Source of the DNA: Ectopseudomonas chengduensis
GTDB lineage: Bacteria; Pseudomonadota; Gammaproteobacteria; Pseudomonadales; Pseudomonadaceae
Assembly: GCF_015712065.1 (NCBI RefSeq)
Contig: NZ_JACFYZ010000007.1
Coordinates: forward strand, 62,001-126,000
DNA length: 64,000 nucleotides
Direction of reading: 5' to 3'
The notes under the pieces were generated by a model. The model saw only the letters and a list, made by a program, of their open reading frames with translations, was not told where the DNA came from and made no database searches. The translations under genes and the position numbers were made by a program. Shown one piece after another: positions 40,402-51,123 of the stretch. Within the stretch, counting starts at the first letter, position 1. Every line of letters begins with the position of its first letter.

Positions 40402-42003
40402 TCAGGGATGAAAGGGCGCGGCCTCCTGCACTTCGATGATCAAGGGACGATCATGCGGCGCGCCACGCAGCAGCTCGGTCAGATGTGCATGGTCACGCGC
40501 ACGCTCGGCGGCGCAGCCAAAGCCACGGGCGATGGCCAGCAGATCTGGTGTGTAGATGTCGACGGCAATCGGGGTGATGTCGCGGCGCTGCATGTAGCGC
40601 TTGATCTCGCCGTAACCGGCGTTGTTCCACAGCAGGACGATGATACCGACCCTGGCCTCTACGGCACTGGCCAGCTCGGCGATGGTGAACTGAATACCGC
40701 CATCACCCATCAGGCTGATCACCGGCCGCGCAGGTTCGGCCAGCTTGGCGCCGATGGCCGCCGGCAGGCCGTAGCCGAGGGTGCCGTAGCCGGTGGAGGC
40801 GTTGAACCAGCGCCGCGCACCGTCCAGTTCGACCAGATGGTTGCCGCTGTACACGGTCTGCGTCGAGTCGCCGACGAAGCGGGCGTCGGGCAGGGCATCG
40901 AGGATGCAGTCGAACAGCTGGCGGTAATGCGCCCAACCGCTGAAGTCCTCGTTCAGGCGCGCCTGCACGGCTGCGGTACGCCGGGCGCCGGGGCTGCCTG
41001 CGTTGGCTTCGCGCGGGTCGAACTCGGCCAGCAGCATGCGCATGGCCACGCGGGCATCGCCCTGGATCGCCAGATGCGGGGTGAAGTTGCGCTGCAGCTG
41101 CTGGGCATCAATGTCGATGCGGATCAGTCGGCCGGGCAGGCGGAAGTCGCCGTCGAACACCACGTCGTAGTCGGTCTCGCCCAGCTCGGTGCCGATGGCC
41201 AGTACCACGTCGGCCTCCAATGCCAGGTCGCGCACCGGGCGCAGCGACTGGTTGCTGCCCAGCAGCAGCGGATGGCCCGATGGCAGCAGGCCCTTGGCAT
41301 TGATGGTCAGCGCGGTCGGCACATCCAGTGCAGCGGCCAGAGCACGGGCTTCAGCCTCGGCGGATACGCAACCACCGCCCAGCAGCAGGAGAGGACGCTT
41401 GGCCTGCTTGAGCAGGCCGGCGGCCTCACGGATCAGCGTGCGGTTGGGCGCCGGGCGCCGCACTGTCGTCCGTGGTGCCGGGGTCATATGCGTGGCGTCT
41501 GCGGTGATGATGTCCAGCGGCAGCTCGATATGCACCGGGCGCGGGCGCTCGCCTTCGAATACGGCGAAGGCGCGAGCCAGCACGCCGGGCAGTTCCTCGA
41601 CGCTCATCAGGGTATGGCTGAAGGCGGTGACGCCGGCGGTCATCGCCCGCTGGTTGGGCAGCTCGTGCAGATAGCCCTTGCCCAGGCCCAGGCGCGCGCG
41701 CTCGTTGACACTGGAAATCACCAGCATCGGGATCGAGTCGGCGTAGGCCTGGCCCATGGCGGTGAGGATGTTGGTCATCCCCGGGCCGGTGATGATGAAG
41801 CACACACCCGGCTTGCCCGAGACGCGCGCATAGCCGTCGGCCATGAAGCCGGCGCCCTGCTCGTGACGCGGGGTGACGTGGCGGATGCTGCTCGAGGGCA
41901 GGCCGCGATAGAGCTCGACGGTGTGCACACCGGGGATGCCGAACACGGTGTCGACGCCCCAGGCTTCCAGTTGCTTGACGAGAAATTCGCCGCAGGTGGT
42001 CAT
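40402..42003 (-). CDS. ThDP-dependent decarboxylase, probably 5-guanidino-2-oxopentanoate decarboxylase
   Basis: This 533-residue enzyme has the three domains of the acetolactate synthase/pyruvate decarboxylase superfamily. The ThDP glutamate lies in TPRHEQGAGFMADGYAR near 45-61. The C-terminal ThDP motif reads SLMGDGGIQFTIAEL to WNNAGYGEIKR near residues 427-465. By resemblance to Pseudomonas AruI it should decarboxylate 2-ketoarginine to 4-guanidinobutyraldehyde. This fits the guanidinobutyrase encoded two genes upstream, which acts on the product after oxidation. The transaminase and the aldehyde dehydrogenase of that route are not in this window. Confidence 0.82.
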   Translation of the reverse strand: MTTCGEFLVKQLEAWGVDTVFGIPGVHTVELYRGLPSSSIRHVTPRHEQGAGFMADGYARVSGKPGVCFIITGPGMTNILTAMGQAYADSIPMLVISSVNERARLGLGKGYLHELPNQRAMTAGVTAFSHTLMSVEELPGVLARAFAVFEGERPRPVHIELPLDIITADATHMTPAPRTTVRRPAPNRTLIREAAGLLKQAKRPLLLLGGGCVSAEAEARALAAALDVPTALTINAKGLLPSGHPLLLGSNQSLRPVRDLALEADVVLAIGTELGETDYDVVFDGDFRLPGRLIRIDIDAQQLQRNFTPHLAIQGDARVAMRMLLAEFDPREANAGSPGARRTAAVQARLNEDFSGWAHYRQLFDCILDALPDARFVGDSTQTVYSGNHLVELDGARRWFNASTGYGTLGYGLPAAIGAKLAEPARPVISLMGDGGIQFTIAELASAVEARVGIIVLLWNNAGYGEIKRYMQRRDITPIAVDIYTPDLLAIARGFGCAAERARDHAHLTELLRGAPHDRPLIIEVQEAAPFHP

Positions 42004-42024
42004 GGTCAGGTCCTTGTGTCGACG

Positions 42025-43419
42025 TCAGCCGACGATCCAGTGCGCCATCAGCGCGATGATCGGCAGGGTGATCAGGGTGCGGATGATGAAGATGACGAAC
42101 AGCTCCAGCAGATTCAGCGGCAGCTTGGCCTTGATGATCAGCACGCCGACCTCGGACATGTAGATCAGCTGGGTCAGCGACACACAGGCCACCACGAAGC
42201 GGGTCAGTTCGCTCTCGATGCCCTTGCCCAGCACCGCGGGTAGGAACATGTCGGCGAAGCCCACCAGCATCGCTGGCGCTGCCTTGGTGGCTTCCGGCAG
42301 TTGCAGCAATTCCAGCAACGGTACGATGGGCGCGGACAGCCAGTTGAAGATCGGGGTGAACTCGGCGATGGCCAGGGAAACGGTGCCGATGGCCATTACC
42401 AGTGGCAGCAGACCCAGCCAGATATCGACCACGTTGTGCACGCCGACCTTGACCATCTGCCCCGGCGAGGGATTGGCGTTGGCGCGCCTGACCGCCTGCA
42501 GCAGGCCCCAGCGCAGCAGCGAGGTGCCGGCCGGCACGTCTTCATTGATCTGCTTGCCGACCCCGACTACGTACTCGTCCTTCTTCCACGACAGCGGTGG
42601 AATACGCGGGGTGATGATGGCGGCGGCCAGACCGGCGACCACCACGGTCAGGTAGAAGGGCACGAACAGATGGTCGAGCTTCATGAAGCTGGTGATCAGC
42701 AGGCTGAAGGCGATCGAGGCGATGGAGAAGTTGGTGGCGATCACTGCCGCTTCGCGGGCGCTGTAGAAGCCCTTCTGGTACTGCTGGGCGGTGATCAGCA
42801 CGCCGACGGTGCCGGAGCCGAGCCAGCTGGCGATGGCGTCGATGGCCGAGCGTCCGGGCAGGCCGAAAATCTTGCGGAACACATTGCGCACCAGGGTGCC
42901 GCAGAACTCCATCAGGCCGTAGTCGGTAAGCAGCGGCAGGATCAGGCCGGCGACCAGGAAGAAGGTGATCAACACCGGCGCCAGGTCTTTCAATACCACC
43001 CCGCCGGTATTGGCGTTCCACACCCATTCCGGGCCGAATTGCCAGAACGTCATGGCCGCGAACAGCCCGCCGAGCACGCGCAGGGCGAGCCACAGCGGCG
43101 GCAGCACGAACAGGTCGTTCAACGCGCGACGCTCGGTAAGCCAGCGTGGCTTGAGCAGGCTGCCAAACAGGCCCAGGACTGCCGAGACGATTAGCAGCCC
43201 CGTGGCGATGGCAGGCAGCTGATCGCTGACGGCAGCCTTGAGTGCGTCAGCCATGACGCCGAGGCCGATGGTGACCTTTTCTTCGTAAACGATGGGGGTG
43301 AGAAACAGCAGTACGCCGAGCAACGAGGGGATCAGGAAGATCAGTAACTGACGCACGCTGTAGGGGTTATCGGTCGGTGGCTGGTCGTCCAGCAGCGGTA
43401 TGGTTTCGTCACGATTCAT
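42025..43419 (-). CDS. YjiH-family membrane protein with nucleoside-recognition (gate) domain
   Basis: This protein of 464 residues has about ten membrane segments and resembles YjiH, a family with a Gate/nucleoside-recognition core. Visible segments include LLIFLIPSLLGVLLFLTPIV near residue 25 and IDAIASWLGSGTVGVLITAQ near 195. The family is thought to be a transporter or spore-like gate protein with no firm substrate. ATG 43419 (MNRDETIPLL) was chosen over a longer frame to 43806 that reads back into the gbuA coding region. It lies between guanidinobutyrase and the decarboxylase, which suggests a role in uptake of a guanidino compound. Confidence 0.85.
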   Translation of the reverse strand: MNRDETIPLLDDQPPTDNPYSVRQLLIFLIPSLLGVLLFLTPIVYEEKVTIGLGVMADALKAAVSDQLPAIATGLLIVSAVLGLFGSLLKPRWLTERRALNDLFVLPPLWLALRVLGGLFAAMTFWQFGPEWVWNANTGGVVLKDLAPVLITFFLVAGLILPLLTDYGLMEFCGTLVRNVFRKIFGLPGRSAIDAIASWLGSGTVGVLITAQQYQKGFYSAREAAVIATNFSIASIAFSLLITSFMKLDHLFVPFYLTVVVAGLAAAIITPRIPPLSWKKDEYVVGVGKQINEDVPAGTSLLRWGLLQAVRRANANPSPGQMVKVGVHNVVDIWLGLLPLVMAIGTVSLAIAEFTPIFNWLSAPIVPLLELLQLPEATKAAPAMLVGFADMFLPAVLGKGIESELTRFVVACVSLTQLIYMSEVGVLIIKAKLPLNLLELFVIFIIRTLITLPIIALMAHWIVG

Positions 43420-43447
43420 CTGGGCACCTTGATTGTTTTTGTATGTA

Positions 43448-43471
43448 CCGGGCGCCTCGCGGGGCGCCCGG
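43448..43471. promoter_or_regulatory. intercistronic hairpin between gbuA and the YjiH gene
   Basis: CCGGGCGCC and GGCGCCCGG form a perfect 9-base stem with a 6-base loop. No T-run follows on the minus strand, so it is more likely an mRNA-processing or attenuating element than a full terminator. Confidence 0.55.
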
Positions 43472-43493
43472 GCGGAGCAGTAAAAGCCGACGG

Positions 43494-44453
43494 TCAGCGA
43501 CGCTGAACCCCCGGAAGCACGCAGAGCATTTCGTACAGCAGGTTGGCGCCGAGCAACGAGGTGTTGCCGGTGGTGTCGTAGGGCGGGGAGACCTCGACCA
43601 GATCGCCACCGATCAGGTCCAGGCCCTGGCAACCACGGATGATCTCGATGGCCTGGATGGTGGTCAGACCGCCGATTTCCGGGGTGCCGGTGCCGGGTGC
43701 CCAGGCCGGGTCGATGCCGTCGATGTCGAACGACAGGTACACCGGGCCGCCACCGACCTGCTCGCGCACTTCGGCCATCAGCGGCTCCAGCGACTTGTGC
43801 CAGCACTCCTCGGCCTGCACCACGCGGAAACCCTGCTTGCGGCTCCAGTTGAAGTCCTCGGCGGTATAACCCTGGGCGCGCAGGCCGATCTGCACCACGC
43901 GCTGGCTGTCGAGCAGGCCTTCTTCCTGGGCGCGGCGGAAGGTGGTGCCGTGGGCGATCTTCTCACCGAACATATGGTCGTTGACGTCGGCGTGGGCGTC
44001 GATATGCACCAGGCCGATCTTGCCGTACTTCTTGTGCAGGGCACGCAGGATCGGCAGGGTGATGGTGTGGTCGCCACCCAGGGTCAGCGGTTTGATGCCG
44101 AGTTCGACGATCTCGTCGTAGGCCTCTTCGATGATGCGCACGGCGTCGAGCAGGTTGAAGGTGTTGATCGCCACGTCGCCGATATCGGCCACGTTGAGCG
44201 AGTCGAAAGGAGCGGCACCGGTGGCCATGTTGTACGGGCGGATCATCACCGACTGGGCGCGGATCTCACGTGGGCCGAAGCGAGTGCCGGAGCGTAGTGA
44301 GGTGCCGATGTCCAGCGGCACGCCGACGAAGGCGGCGTCGAGCTGGCGTTTTTCCTCGGTGCTCTGGATGTGGGGCAGGCGCATCATGGTGGCGATGCCG
44401 CCGAAGCGGGGCATTTCATTGCCGCCCAGGGGCTGGTGGAAGGTCTTGTCCAT
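43494..44453 (-). CDS. gbuA: guanidinobutyrase (ureohydrolase family)
   Basis: This 319-residue ureohydrolase begins MDKTFHQPLGGNEMPRFGGI, close to the N-terminus I recall for P. aeruginosa GbuA, and has the same length. It splits 4-guanidinobutyrate into 4-aminobutyrate and urea using two manganese ions. Metal motifs are GGDHTITLP (near 127), VHIDAHADVND (near 149) and SFDIDGIDPAWAPGTGTPE (near 241). Agmatinase or another guanidino hydrolase is an alternative, since the family is hard to split by eye. The neighbouring 2-ketoarginine-type decarboxylase supports guanidinobutyrate. A palindrome upstream at 44533-44558 is a candidate operator. Confidence 0.87.
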   Translation of the reverse strand: MDKTFHQPLGGNEMPRFGGIATMMRLPHIQSTEEKRQLDAAFVGVPLDIGTSLRSGTRFGPREIRAQSVMIRPYNMATGAAPFDSLNVADIGDVAINTFNLLDAVRIIEEAYDEIVELGIKPLTLGGDHTITLPILRALHKKYGKIGLVHIDAHADVNDHMFGEKIAHGTTFRRAQEEGLLDSQRVVQIGLRAQGYTAEDFNWSRKQGFRVVQAEECWHKSLEPLMAEVREQVGGGPVYLSFDIDGIDPAWAPGTGTPEIGGLTTIQAIEIIRGCQGLDLIGGDLVEVSPPYDTTGNTSLLGANLLYEMLCVLPGVQRR

Positions 44454-44532
44454 GGGTGGGCCTCAGGCTCGTTCTGGTTGTGGCCGGATTCTTGGCCGGC
44501 CAGGCGCTGGGAAAAATCGGCTGGGGCAAAAA

Positions 44533-44558
44533 CTTACTTCAGGATTGTTTGAAGTAAG
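44533..44558. promoter_or_regulatory. candidate LysR operator upstream of gbuA
   Basis: CTTACTTC (44533-44540) and GAAGTAAG (44551-44558) are perfect inverted arms. The core 44538-44553 reads TTCAGGATTGTTTGAA and closely resembles TTCAGTGATTGCTGAA at 49859-49874 next to the LysR gene. The site lies 80-105 bases before the gbuA start. Confidence 0.6.
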
Positions 44559-44599
44559 GCTGTAAGCCCCGGTTCATAAGGTGCGGCGTGGCGTGCGCG

Positions 44600-45318
44600 T
44601 CAGTCGCGGTAGCTGGGATCGAGGCGATCGAGCCTGCGTAGCCAGGCCTGCCAGAGCAGCTGGCGCTGCCATTCGGCGCCCTGCAACTGCTCGCAGGCGT
44701 GCTGCGCCAGGTGCGCGGGAATCTCGCTGTAGGGCTGGCCACCACTGGTGGCGGCGAGCTGGATCTCGCAGGCGCGGTTCAGGTAATACATGACGTAGAA
44801 GGCATCGGCGACGCTGGCGCCGACGCTGAGCAGGCCATGGTGGCGCAGCAGCAGGGCGATGTTGTCGCCCAGCGAGGCCTGGATGCGCGCACGTTCGTCC
44901 AGATCCAGTGCCACGCCTTCGTAGGCGTGGTAGCCCAGGCGCTGGTGAAACTCGGTGCTGATCTGATTGAGTTGCAGCAGGCCATCGTTCTGCGCGGCCA
45001 CCGCCATGCCGGCCAGGGTATGGGTGTGGATCACGCAGTGGGCGTCGTCGCGGGCCATGTGCACGGCGCTGTGGATGGTGAAGCCGGCGACGTTGTAGTC
45101 GGCGTTGCCCTCGACCACCTTGCCGTGCATGTCCACCACGATCAGGTCGCTGGCGCGAATCTCCTCGAAGAACAGGCCGAACGGGTTGATCAGAAAACGC
45201 GGCTCGCCGTCACCCGGCAGGCGTACGGAAAAATGCGTGTAGAGGGTGTCGTCCCAGCCGAACAGGGCAGCCAGGCGGTAGGCCGCAGCCAGGTCGCGGC
45301 GCAGGGTAGTGATGTCGT

Positions 45319-45322
<4 letters not shown>
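44600..45322 (-). CDS. class II aldolase/adducin family protein
   Basis: This 240-residue protein belongs to the zinc-dependent class II aldolase/adducin family. Zinc ligands are in VIHTHTLAGMAV near 98-109 and LLLRHHGLLSVG near residue 157. Members cleave or epimerise sugar phosphates and small hydroxy acids; others are decarboxylases. The substrate is unknown. The gene start overlaps the end of the ABC transporter gene by 4 bases (ATGA), so the two are translationally coupled. Its link to the Fe(II) oxygenase and isomerase genes of the same run suggests it cleaves a hydroxylated intermediate. Confidence 0.88.
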
Positions 45323-46833
<1,511 letters not shown>

Positions 46834-46918
46834 ATGGGGCACCTGTGACTCAAGCCGAAAAGGGGCAGGCCGGATCAAGGACCGGCCTGTGGGATGAAGC
46901 GGTCATTCAACGCAGCGG

Positions 46919-46954
46919 CCGTGGGCGAGTCATGACGATATGACTCGCCCACGG
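46919..46954. promoter_or_regulatory. strong intercistronic hairpin between binding-protein and transporter genes
   Basis: Perfect 15-base arms (46919-46933 and 46940-46954), beginning CCGTGGGCGAGTCAT, enclose the loop GACGAT directly after the binding-protein stop codon. A second, 8-base hairpin, CAGGCCGG/CCGGCCTG, lies at 46866-46889. Such hairpins commonly protect binding-protein mRNA so that it outnumbers the transporter. Confidence 0.7.
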
Positions 46955-46961
46955 ACTTACT

Positions 46962-47768
46962 TCAGGCTTCTTCCAGGTTGTATTTCTTCAGTAGTTCGGC
47001 GTATTCGCCGCTGGCCTTGAAGTCGTCCAGCGCGGCTTTCAGGGCGTCGAGCAGTTGGGCGTTGCCCTTCTTCACGTAGATACCCAACACCTGCGGGTAG
47101 ATCGAACCCTTGGAGCTGATGGCGATGCGGCCCCGGGATTTTTCGACGATCAGCAGCGAAGCGGCGTCGATCTCCAGGTGCGCCTGGATATGGCCGGAGA
47201 GCAGCGCCTGGGAGGTTTCCGAGGTGGTCGGGTACTGGTTGATGGTGATGGCTCCGGCGCCCTGTTCCTTGCAGTAGCCGTCGGAAACCTTCTGCAGGGC
47301 TGGAATCCACGAGGTGCCCTGTTGCAGGCCGACGGTCAGGCCGCACAGCTCTTCTGGCGTGGCTGGTTTCTTCTCGGCATCGCTGCGCACCATGATCGCG
47401 GCGCCGGTCCTGGCGTAGGGGATGGCGTCGGCTTTTTCCAGGCGCTCGGGGAGGATGTACATGCCGGAGATGATTGTGTCGAAGCGGCCGGCGTCGAGGC
47501 CGAGGATCAGGTTGGGGAAGGTAATGTCGCTGAAGCTCGCCTCCAGGCCCAGACGCTTGGCCAGGGCTGCGGAAATTTCCGGGTCGAAGCCTTTCACCTG
47601 GTCGCCTTCGTAGTATTCGAACGGTGGGTAGGTAATTTCCATGCCCACTTTCAGCTCGCCGCTGGAGAGGGTCTTGGGTGTTTCGGCGGCGTGAGCGGTG
47701 GTGAACAGGCCGGCGAGGGTGCAGGCCAGAGCCAGGGCGGTGCTGCGTAGCGGGGTACGGTTTGCCAT
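46962..47768 (-). CDS. periplasmic amino-acid binding protein of ABC transporter
   Basis: This 268-residue solute-binding protein has a signal peptide ending near residue 28 (TTAHAAETP). A family 3 fold follows: MEITYPPFEYYEGDQVKGFD near 43-62, then DTIISGMYILPERLEKAD. It has two cysteines likely to form a disulfide (ELCGLTVG and GYCKEQGA). The segment GFDPEISAALAKRLG is typical of binders for polar and basic amino acids. It works with the fused permease/ATPase encoded downstream. The ligand cannot be told from sequence; the locus suggests an arginine-related or other guanidino compound. Confidence 0.9.
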   Translation of the reverse strand: MANRTPLRSTALALACTLAGLFTTAHAAETPKTLSSGELKVGMEITYPPFEYYEGDQVKGFDPEISAALAKRLGLEASFSDITFPNLILGLDAGRFDTIISGMYILPERLEKADAIPYARTGAAIMVRSDAEKKPATPEELCGLTVGLQQGTSWIPALQKVSDGYCKEQGAGAITINQYPTTSETSQALLSGHIQAHLEIDAASLLIVEKSRGRIAISSKGSIYPQVLGIYVKKGNAQLLDALKAALDDFKASGEYAELLKKYNLEEA

Positions 47769-47813
47769 TGTGTTTATCTCCAGATCAGTTTTTTGTGTTG
47801 GCAGTGGGGAAAG

Positions 47814-48857
47814 TCACAGCGCGCTCGGTTGGTGCTTCAGGTGGCCGAAGCTGGATGGCGCGCGGGCGCGTTCGGGCAGCTGCAACTGGCCGTCCTCGAC
47901 GCGCTTCTTGAGGTATTGGTAGGTCTGCAGCGCCTGGCTCCACATGTGCTCGCCGATGCTGATGGCCTCGTAGCTCTGGCCGGTGGCCTCGAACTGCGGC
48001 AGCGGGCGGATCTGCGTGTGGTAGTCGCAGGCATAGAAGAACGGGAAGGAGTAGCGCTCCTGGCTGACCTTGCGCACGCGGTGTGAGGTGGCGACGAAGG
48101 TGCCGGCGCTCATCACCTCGAGCATGTCGCCGATGTTGACGACGAAGGTGCCTTCGCGCGGCGGTGCGTCGATCCACTGGCCGAGGTCGTTCATCACCTC
48201 CAGCCCCGGACGGTCGGCGAGCAGGATGGTGAAGCACTCGTAGTCGGTGTGGGCGCCGATACCGGGGGCGTCCTGGGCATCGCCGTCGTAGGGGTAGTGG
48301 ATCAGGCGCAGCTTCGACGGCGGGAAGTTGGCCATCTCGTCGAAGGTGTTTTCCGGCACGCCGAGAGCCAGGGCGAAACCGCGGAACAGCGTGCGGCCGA
48401 GCTGGAAGATGCGCGCGTAGTAGGCCTGCACCGCCTCCTTGAAATTAGGCAGAGTGGGCCAGTCGTTGGGCCCCAGCAGCGGCGTGCCGGCCAGTACCAG
48501 CGGGTTGTTGGCGGGGACTTCGAAGCCGATGTCGAAGGCTTCCTTGTGGTCCGGCTTGCCGGCGCCGTAGCGCTCCTCGCCCTCGGGCACGAAGCCCTTG
48601 TGGCTGGCCGAGGTGCCTATGTAGTGGCGCATCTTGGCGTCCAGGGGCTGGGCGAAGTAGTCCTCGGCGGCGCGGTGCAGGCCGTCGATCAGCGCCTGTT
48701 CGATGCCGTGGCCGCTGATGTAGAGAAAACCCACCTCGCGGGCAGCGCGGCCCAGGTTCTCGGCCACGGCCAGGCGCTCGGCCGGGTCGCTGCTGAACAG
48801 GCCGGCGATGTCGACCACGGGGATTTCGGTGAAATGCTTGGCGTTGGTGTTCATCAC
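47814..48857 (-). CDS. isopenicillin-N-synthase-like Fe(II) oxygenase
   Basis: This 347-residue non-heme iron oxygenase has a DIOX_N domain (about 10-130: [24 protein letters not shown]) and a 2OG-Fe(II) core. Iron ligands are His and Asp in [11 protein letters not shown] (near residue 204) and His in [11 protein letters not shown] (near 262). RYSFPFF gives the RxS motif that holds 2-oxoglutarate. Ethylene-forming enzyme and other arginine or homoarginine oxygenases belong to the same superfamily. The neighbouring amino-acid importer and guanidinobutyrase make a guanidino-amino-acid substrate plausible, but nothing in the sequence proves it. The start is ATG 48857, followed at once by a second ATG. 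Confidence 0.88.
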   Translation of the reverse strand: MMNTNAKHFTEIPVVDIAGLFSSDPAERLAVAENLGRAAREVGFLYISGHGIEQALIDGLHRAAEDYFAQPLDAKMRHYIGTSASHKGFVPEGEERYGAGKPDHKEAFDIGFEVPANNPLVLAGTPLLGPNDWPTLPNFKEAVQAYYARIFQLGRTLFRGFALALGVPENTFDEMANFPPSKLRLIHYPYDGDAQDAPGIGAHTDYECFTILLADRPGLEVMNDLGQWIDAPPREGTFVVNIGDMLEVMSAGTFVATSHRVRKVSQERYSFPFFYACDYHTQIRPLPQFEATGQSYEAISIGEHMWSQALQTYQYLKKRVEDGQLQLPERARAPSSFGHLKHQPSAL

Positions 48858-48863
48858 GGCTCC

Positions 48864-49706
48864 TCAGCGACTGGTGAAACGGTGGAAGTGCTGGCGCTCG
48901 CAGCGCGCCATCCACTGGTTGAGCTGCCACAGGTCGGCCACCGGCATGTCGGTGAAGGGCAGGTGGTGCAGGTAGCCGTCCGGGCCGAATTCGGGGGTCA
49001 GGGTGGTGGTCTGCAGGCCGCGCTTTTCCTGGCTGCTCCAGATGCTTTCCCAGTGACGCTGGTGGAAGGCCAGCACCTCGGCGTACTCCGGCGCGCCGGG
49101 GTGTGGCACCTGTGGACCCTGGTCATAGCCCACGCGGGCCTGGATGTGGTCGACCCGCTCGATAAAGGCCGAGAGGTCGTCGGCGGGGTCGTCGAGTAGG
49201 CGTTCGCAGGTCACCAGCCAGTGGCTGATATCGCTGGTGAAGCGCAGTTCGGGCACCTGGCGAATCACGTCGAGGGTGACCCAGGGGCTGTACAGCGAAC
49301 GGCCTCGATGAATTTCGAAGCACACGCGCAGGCCGCAGGCCGAGGCCAGTTCGGCGGCGCGGGCGAAGAAGTCGACCTGTTCGCTCAGCGCCCAGCGATC
49401 ATTGCCGGGTAGCACGTTGACTAGGCGCGGGCCGAGTTCGGCGGCCCAGTCGAGCTTCATGCGCAGGTCTTCGAGGTGCACCTGCGGGCTGTCGCTCTGA
49501 CGCGGCAGCACCGGGGTGGAGGTGAACAGGGTGGCGATATAGGGGACGTTCTGCTCGCGCAGCAGACGGGCATTGATGGCGCGCTGCGCGGCGGTCTCGG
49601 GGATGCGCGCTTCGATACCGTCGAAGCCGGCACCGAGCGCTTCGTCGAGCGCTTGCTGCCAACTGCCGCGATAACCCCAGAGGGTGCGGAAGATTTCCAG
49701 TCGCAT
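48864..49706 (-). CDS. TIM-barrel sugar-phosphate isomerase/epimerase-like protein
   Basis: This 280-residue protein belongs to the AP-endonuclease-2/xylose-isomerase-like family. Likely metal ligands are Glu in CFEIHRGRSLYSP (near 148), Asp/His in FTSDISHWL (near 176), His in VDHIQARVG (near 206) and Glu in LTPEFGPDGYLHH (near 253). Members isomerise or epimerise sugars, inositols and related hydroxy compounds, or act as hydrolases. It is the first gene of the run that continues with the oxygenase 6 bases later, and it is divergent from the LysR gene. The substrate is unknown. Confidence 0.87.
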   Translation of the reverse strand: MRLEIFRTLWGYRGSWQQALDEALGAGFDGIEARIPETAAQRAINARLLREQNVPYIATLFTSTPVLPRQSDSPQVHLEDLRMKLDWAAELGPRLVNVLPGNDRWALSEQVDFFARAAELASACGLRVCFEIHRGRSLYSPWVTLDVIRQVPELRFTSDISHWLVTCERLLDDPADDLSAFIERVDHIQARVGYDQGPQVPHPGAPEYAEVLAFHQRHWESIWSSQEKRGLQTTTLTPEFGPDGYLHHLPFTDMPVADLWQLNQWMARCERQHFHRFTSR

Positions 49707-50112
49707 GGCCGTCTCCTGAAGAGGGCGAAGGTCAGCGGCAGATTGGCAAGGGGCGTGGTGTGGCGCCCGGTGGCGGCCGATTCGAGTCGGCGCCTGGTTA
49801 TGGCAGCATTGTTGGCTCAGCCTGCGAATGGTTTAAATCGCATCGAACAAATACTTAGTTCAGTGATTGCTGAACTATTGATACGCCATGCGCTGCCCCG
49901 GATTTCATTCGGGTACCAAGCTAACGCCGCTCCGTAGGGTGCGCCGCGCGCACCTGTTGTTTCGTCGGTCTGTGCCTAGAGCAGGGCGGTGTAGTCTTGT
50001 AGGGGAAATAGGCTGGCTGTTGTCCCGGATTTCATCCGGGCTACGTTTGCTGGATGTGCCAGGCCAGGGCAGGGCGCTACACTGGCGTTCCGTTCCTCTG
50101 CCGTGCGCCGCC
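49707..50112. promoter_or_regulatory. divergent control region between isomerase and LysR genes
   Basis: This 406-base stretch holds no gene. An AT-rich segment near 49830-49880 carries TAGTTCAG (49856-49863) and CTGAACTA (49870-49877), perfect 8-base arms with the spacer TGATTG, a likely LysR operator. A degenerate REP lies near 49895-49915 and a single REP at 50024-50044. No good ribosome site is visible before the LysR start. Confidence 0.65.
50024..50044. repeat. single REP element
   Basis: One copy of the element in the orientation CCCGGATTTCATCCGGGCTA, 69 bases before the LysR start. Confidence 0.8.
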
Positions 50113-51006
50113 ATGTCCCTCGCTTTACCCGACCTGAAACTGCTGAAGATCTTTGTCGCCGTGGTGCGTCATCAGGGCTTCGCCGCCGCGCAGCAGGAAC
50201 TGAACCTGTCCACTTCTGCGATCAGCACCTACATGAGCCAATTGGAGAGTCAGCTCGGCATCGTGCTTTGCCATCGAGGCCGCGGCGGCTTCAGCCTGAC
50301 CAGCAAGGGCGAGCTGTTTCACCAGGAAACCCTGCGCCTGCTCGGCGAACTGGAAGGTTTCGAGCGCTATTCGGCGGCGCTCAAGGGCGAGTTGCGCGGC
50401 ACCCTCAACCTCGGTGTGCTGGACTCCACGGTCAGCGATCCGGCCCTGCCATTGGCCGAGGTGATCGGCGCCTACAGCCAGGAGCACCCTGGCGTGCATC
50501 TGCACCTGTCGGTGATGAGCCCTTATGAGCTGCAACTGGCGGTGCTGGACAATCGTCTGGATCTGGCCATCGGCGCTTTCTCCACGCGCATGAACGGCCT
50601 GGTCTACCAGCCGTTGTATCGCGAGCAACACTGGCTGTATTGCAGCGAGCGGCATGCCCTGTTCGAGCAGAGACGGATACCCGAAGAACTGATCACCCAG
50701 CAACGCATGGTGGGCCGTGGCTACTGGAGCCAGGCCGAACTGGCACGCCATGGTTTCAAGCACAGTGCGGCCACGGTGGAGTCGATGGAGGCGCAGCTGA
50801 TTCTGGTGCTCTCTGGCGCCTACATCGGCTATCTGCCGGAGCACTACGCCCAGCCCTGGGTGGATCAGGGCAAGCTGCGGGTATTGCTGCCAGCGGTATT
50901 TGGCTACCAGGCACCGTTCTCGCTGATCCTGCGCCGAGGGCGTACTCGCGAGCCGCTGATTCAGACCTTTCGCGATTTGCTCAAAACGCAACTGAATCAA
51001 ATCTGA
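50113..51006 (+). CDS. LysR-family transcriptional regulator
   Basis: This 297-residue regulator has a winged helix-turn-helix at residues 5-65 (LKLLKIFVAVVRHQGFAAAQ, then LNLSTSAISTYMSQLESQLG). The effector-binding domain runs from about residue 90 (RGTLNLGVLDSTVSDPALPL). ATG 50113 is chosen because MSLALPDLKLLKIF fits the family N-terminus. The longer frame from 49888 crosses a REP element. It is divergent from the isomerase/oxygenase/ABC operon and probably regulates it. The shared palindrome at 44533-44558 suggests gbuA as a second target. Confidence 0.92.
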   Translation: MSLALPDLKLLKIFVAVVRHQGFAAAQQELNLSTSAISTYMSQLESQLGIVLCHRGRGGFSLTSKGELFHQETLRLLGELEGFERYSAALKGELRGTLNLGVLDSTVSDPALPLAEVIGAYSQEHPGVHLHLSVMSPYELQLAVLDNRLDLAIGAFSTRMNGLVYQPLYREQHWLYCSERHALFEQRRIPEELITQQRMVGRGYWSQAELARHGFKHSAATVESMEAQLILVLSGAYIGYLPEHYAQPWVDQGKLRVLLPAVFGYQAPFSLILRRGRTREPLIQTFRDLLKTQLNQI

Positions 51007-51123
51007 AACAGGGTCGTCTTTCTCCTCCGAAAGGCTTAGAGCCTGCAACTGGCGCGGTTATTAGGCTGTGCTAGTACTTATTCATACGTCTGTACCAACT
51101 TCAATTCGAACAGGGAAGCCTCG

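Noticed and set aside
49888..50112. N-terminal extension of the LysR regulator
   Set aside because: The frame is open, but the extra 75 residues are basic, unlike any LysR N-terminus, and cross a REP; ATG 50113 gives the family start.
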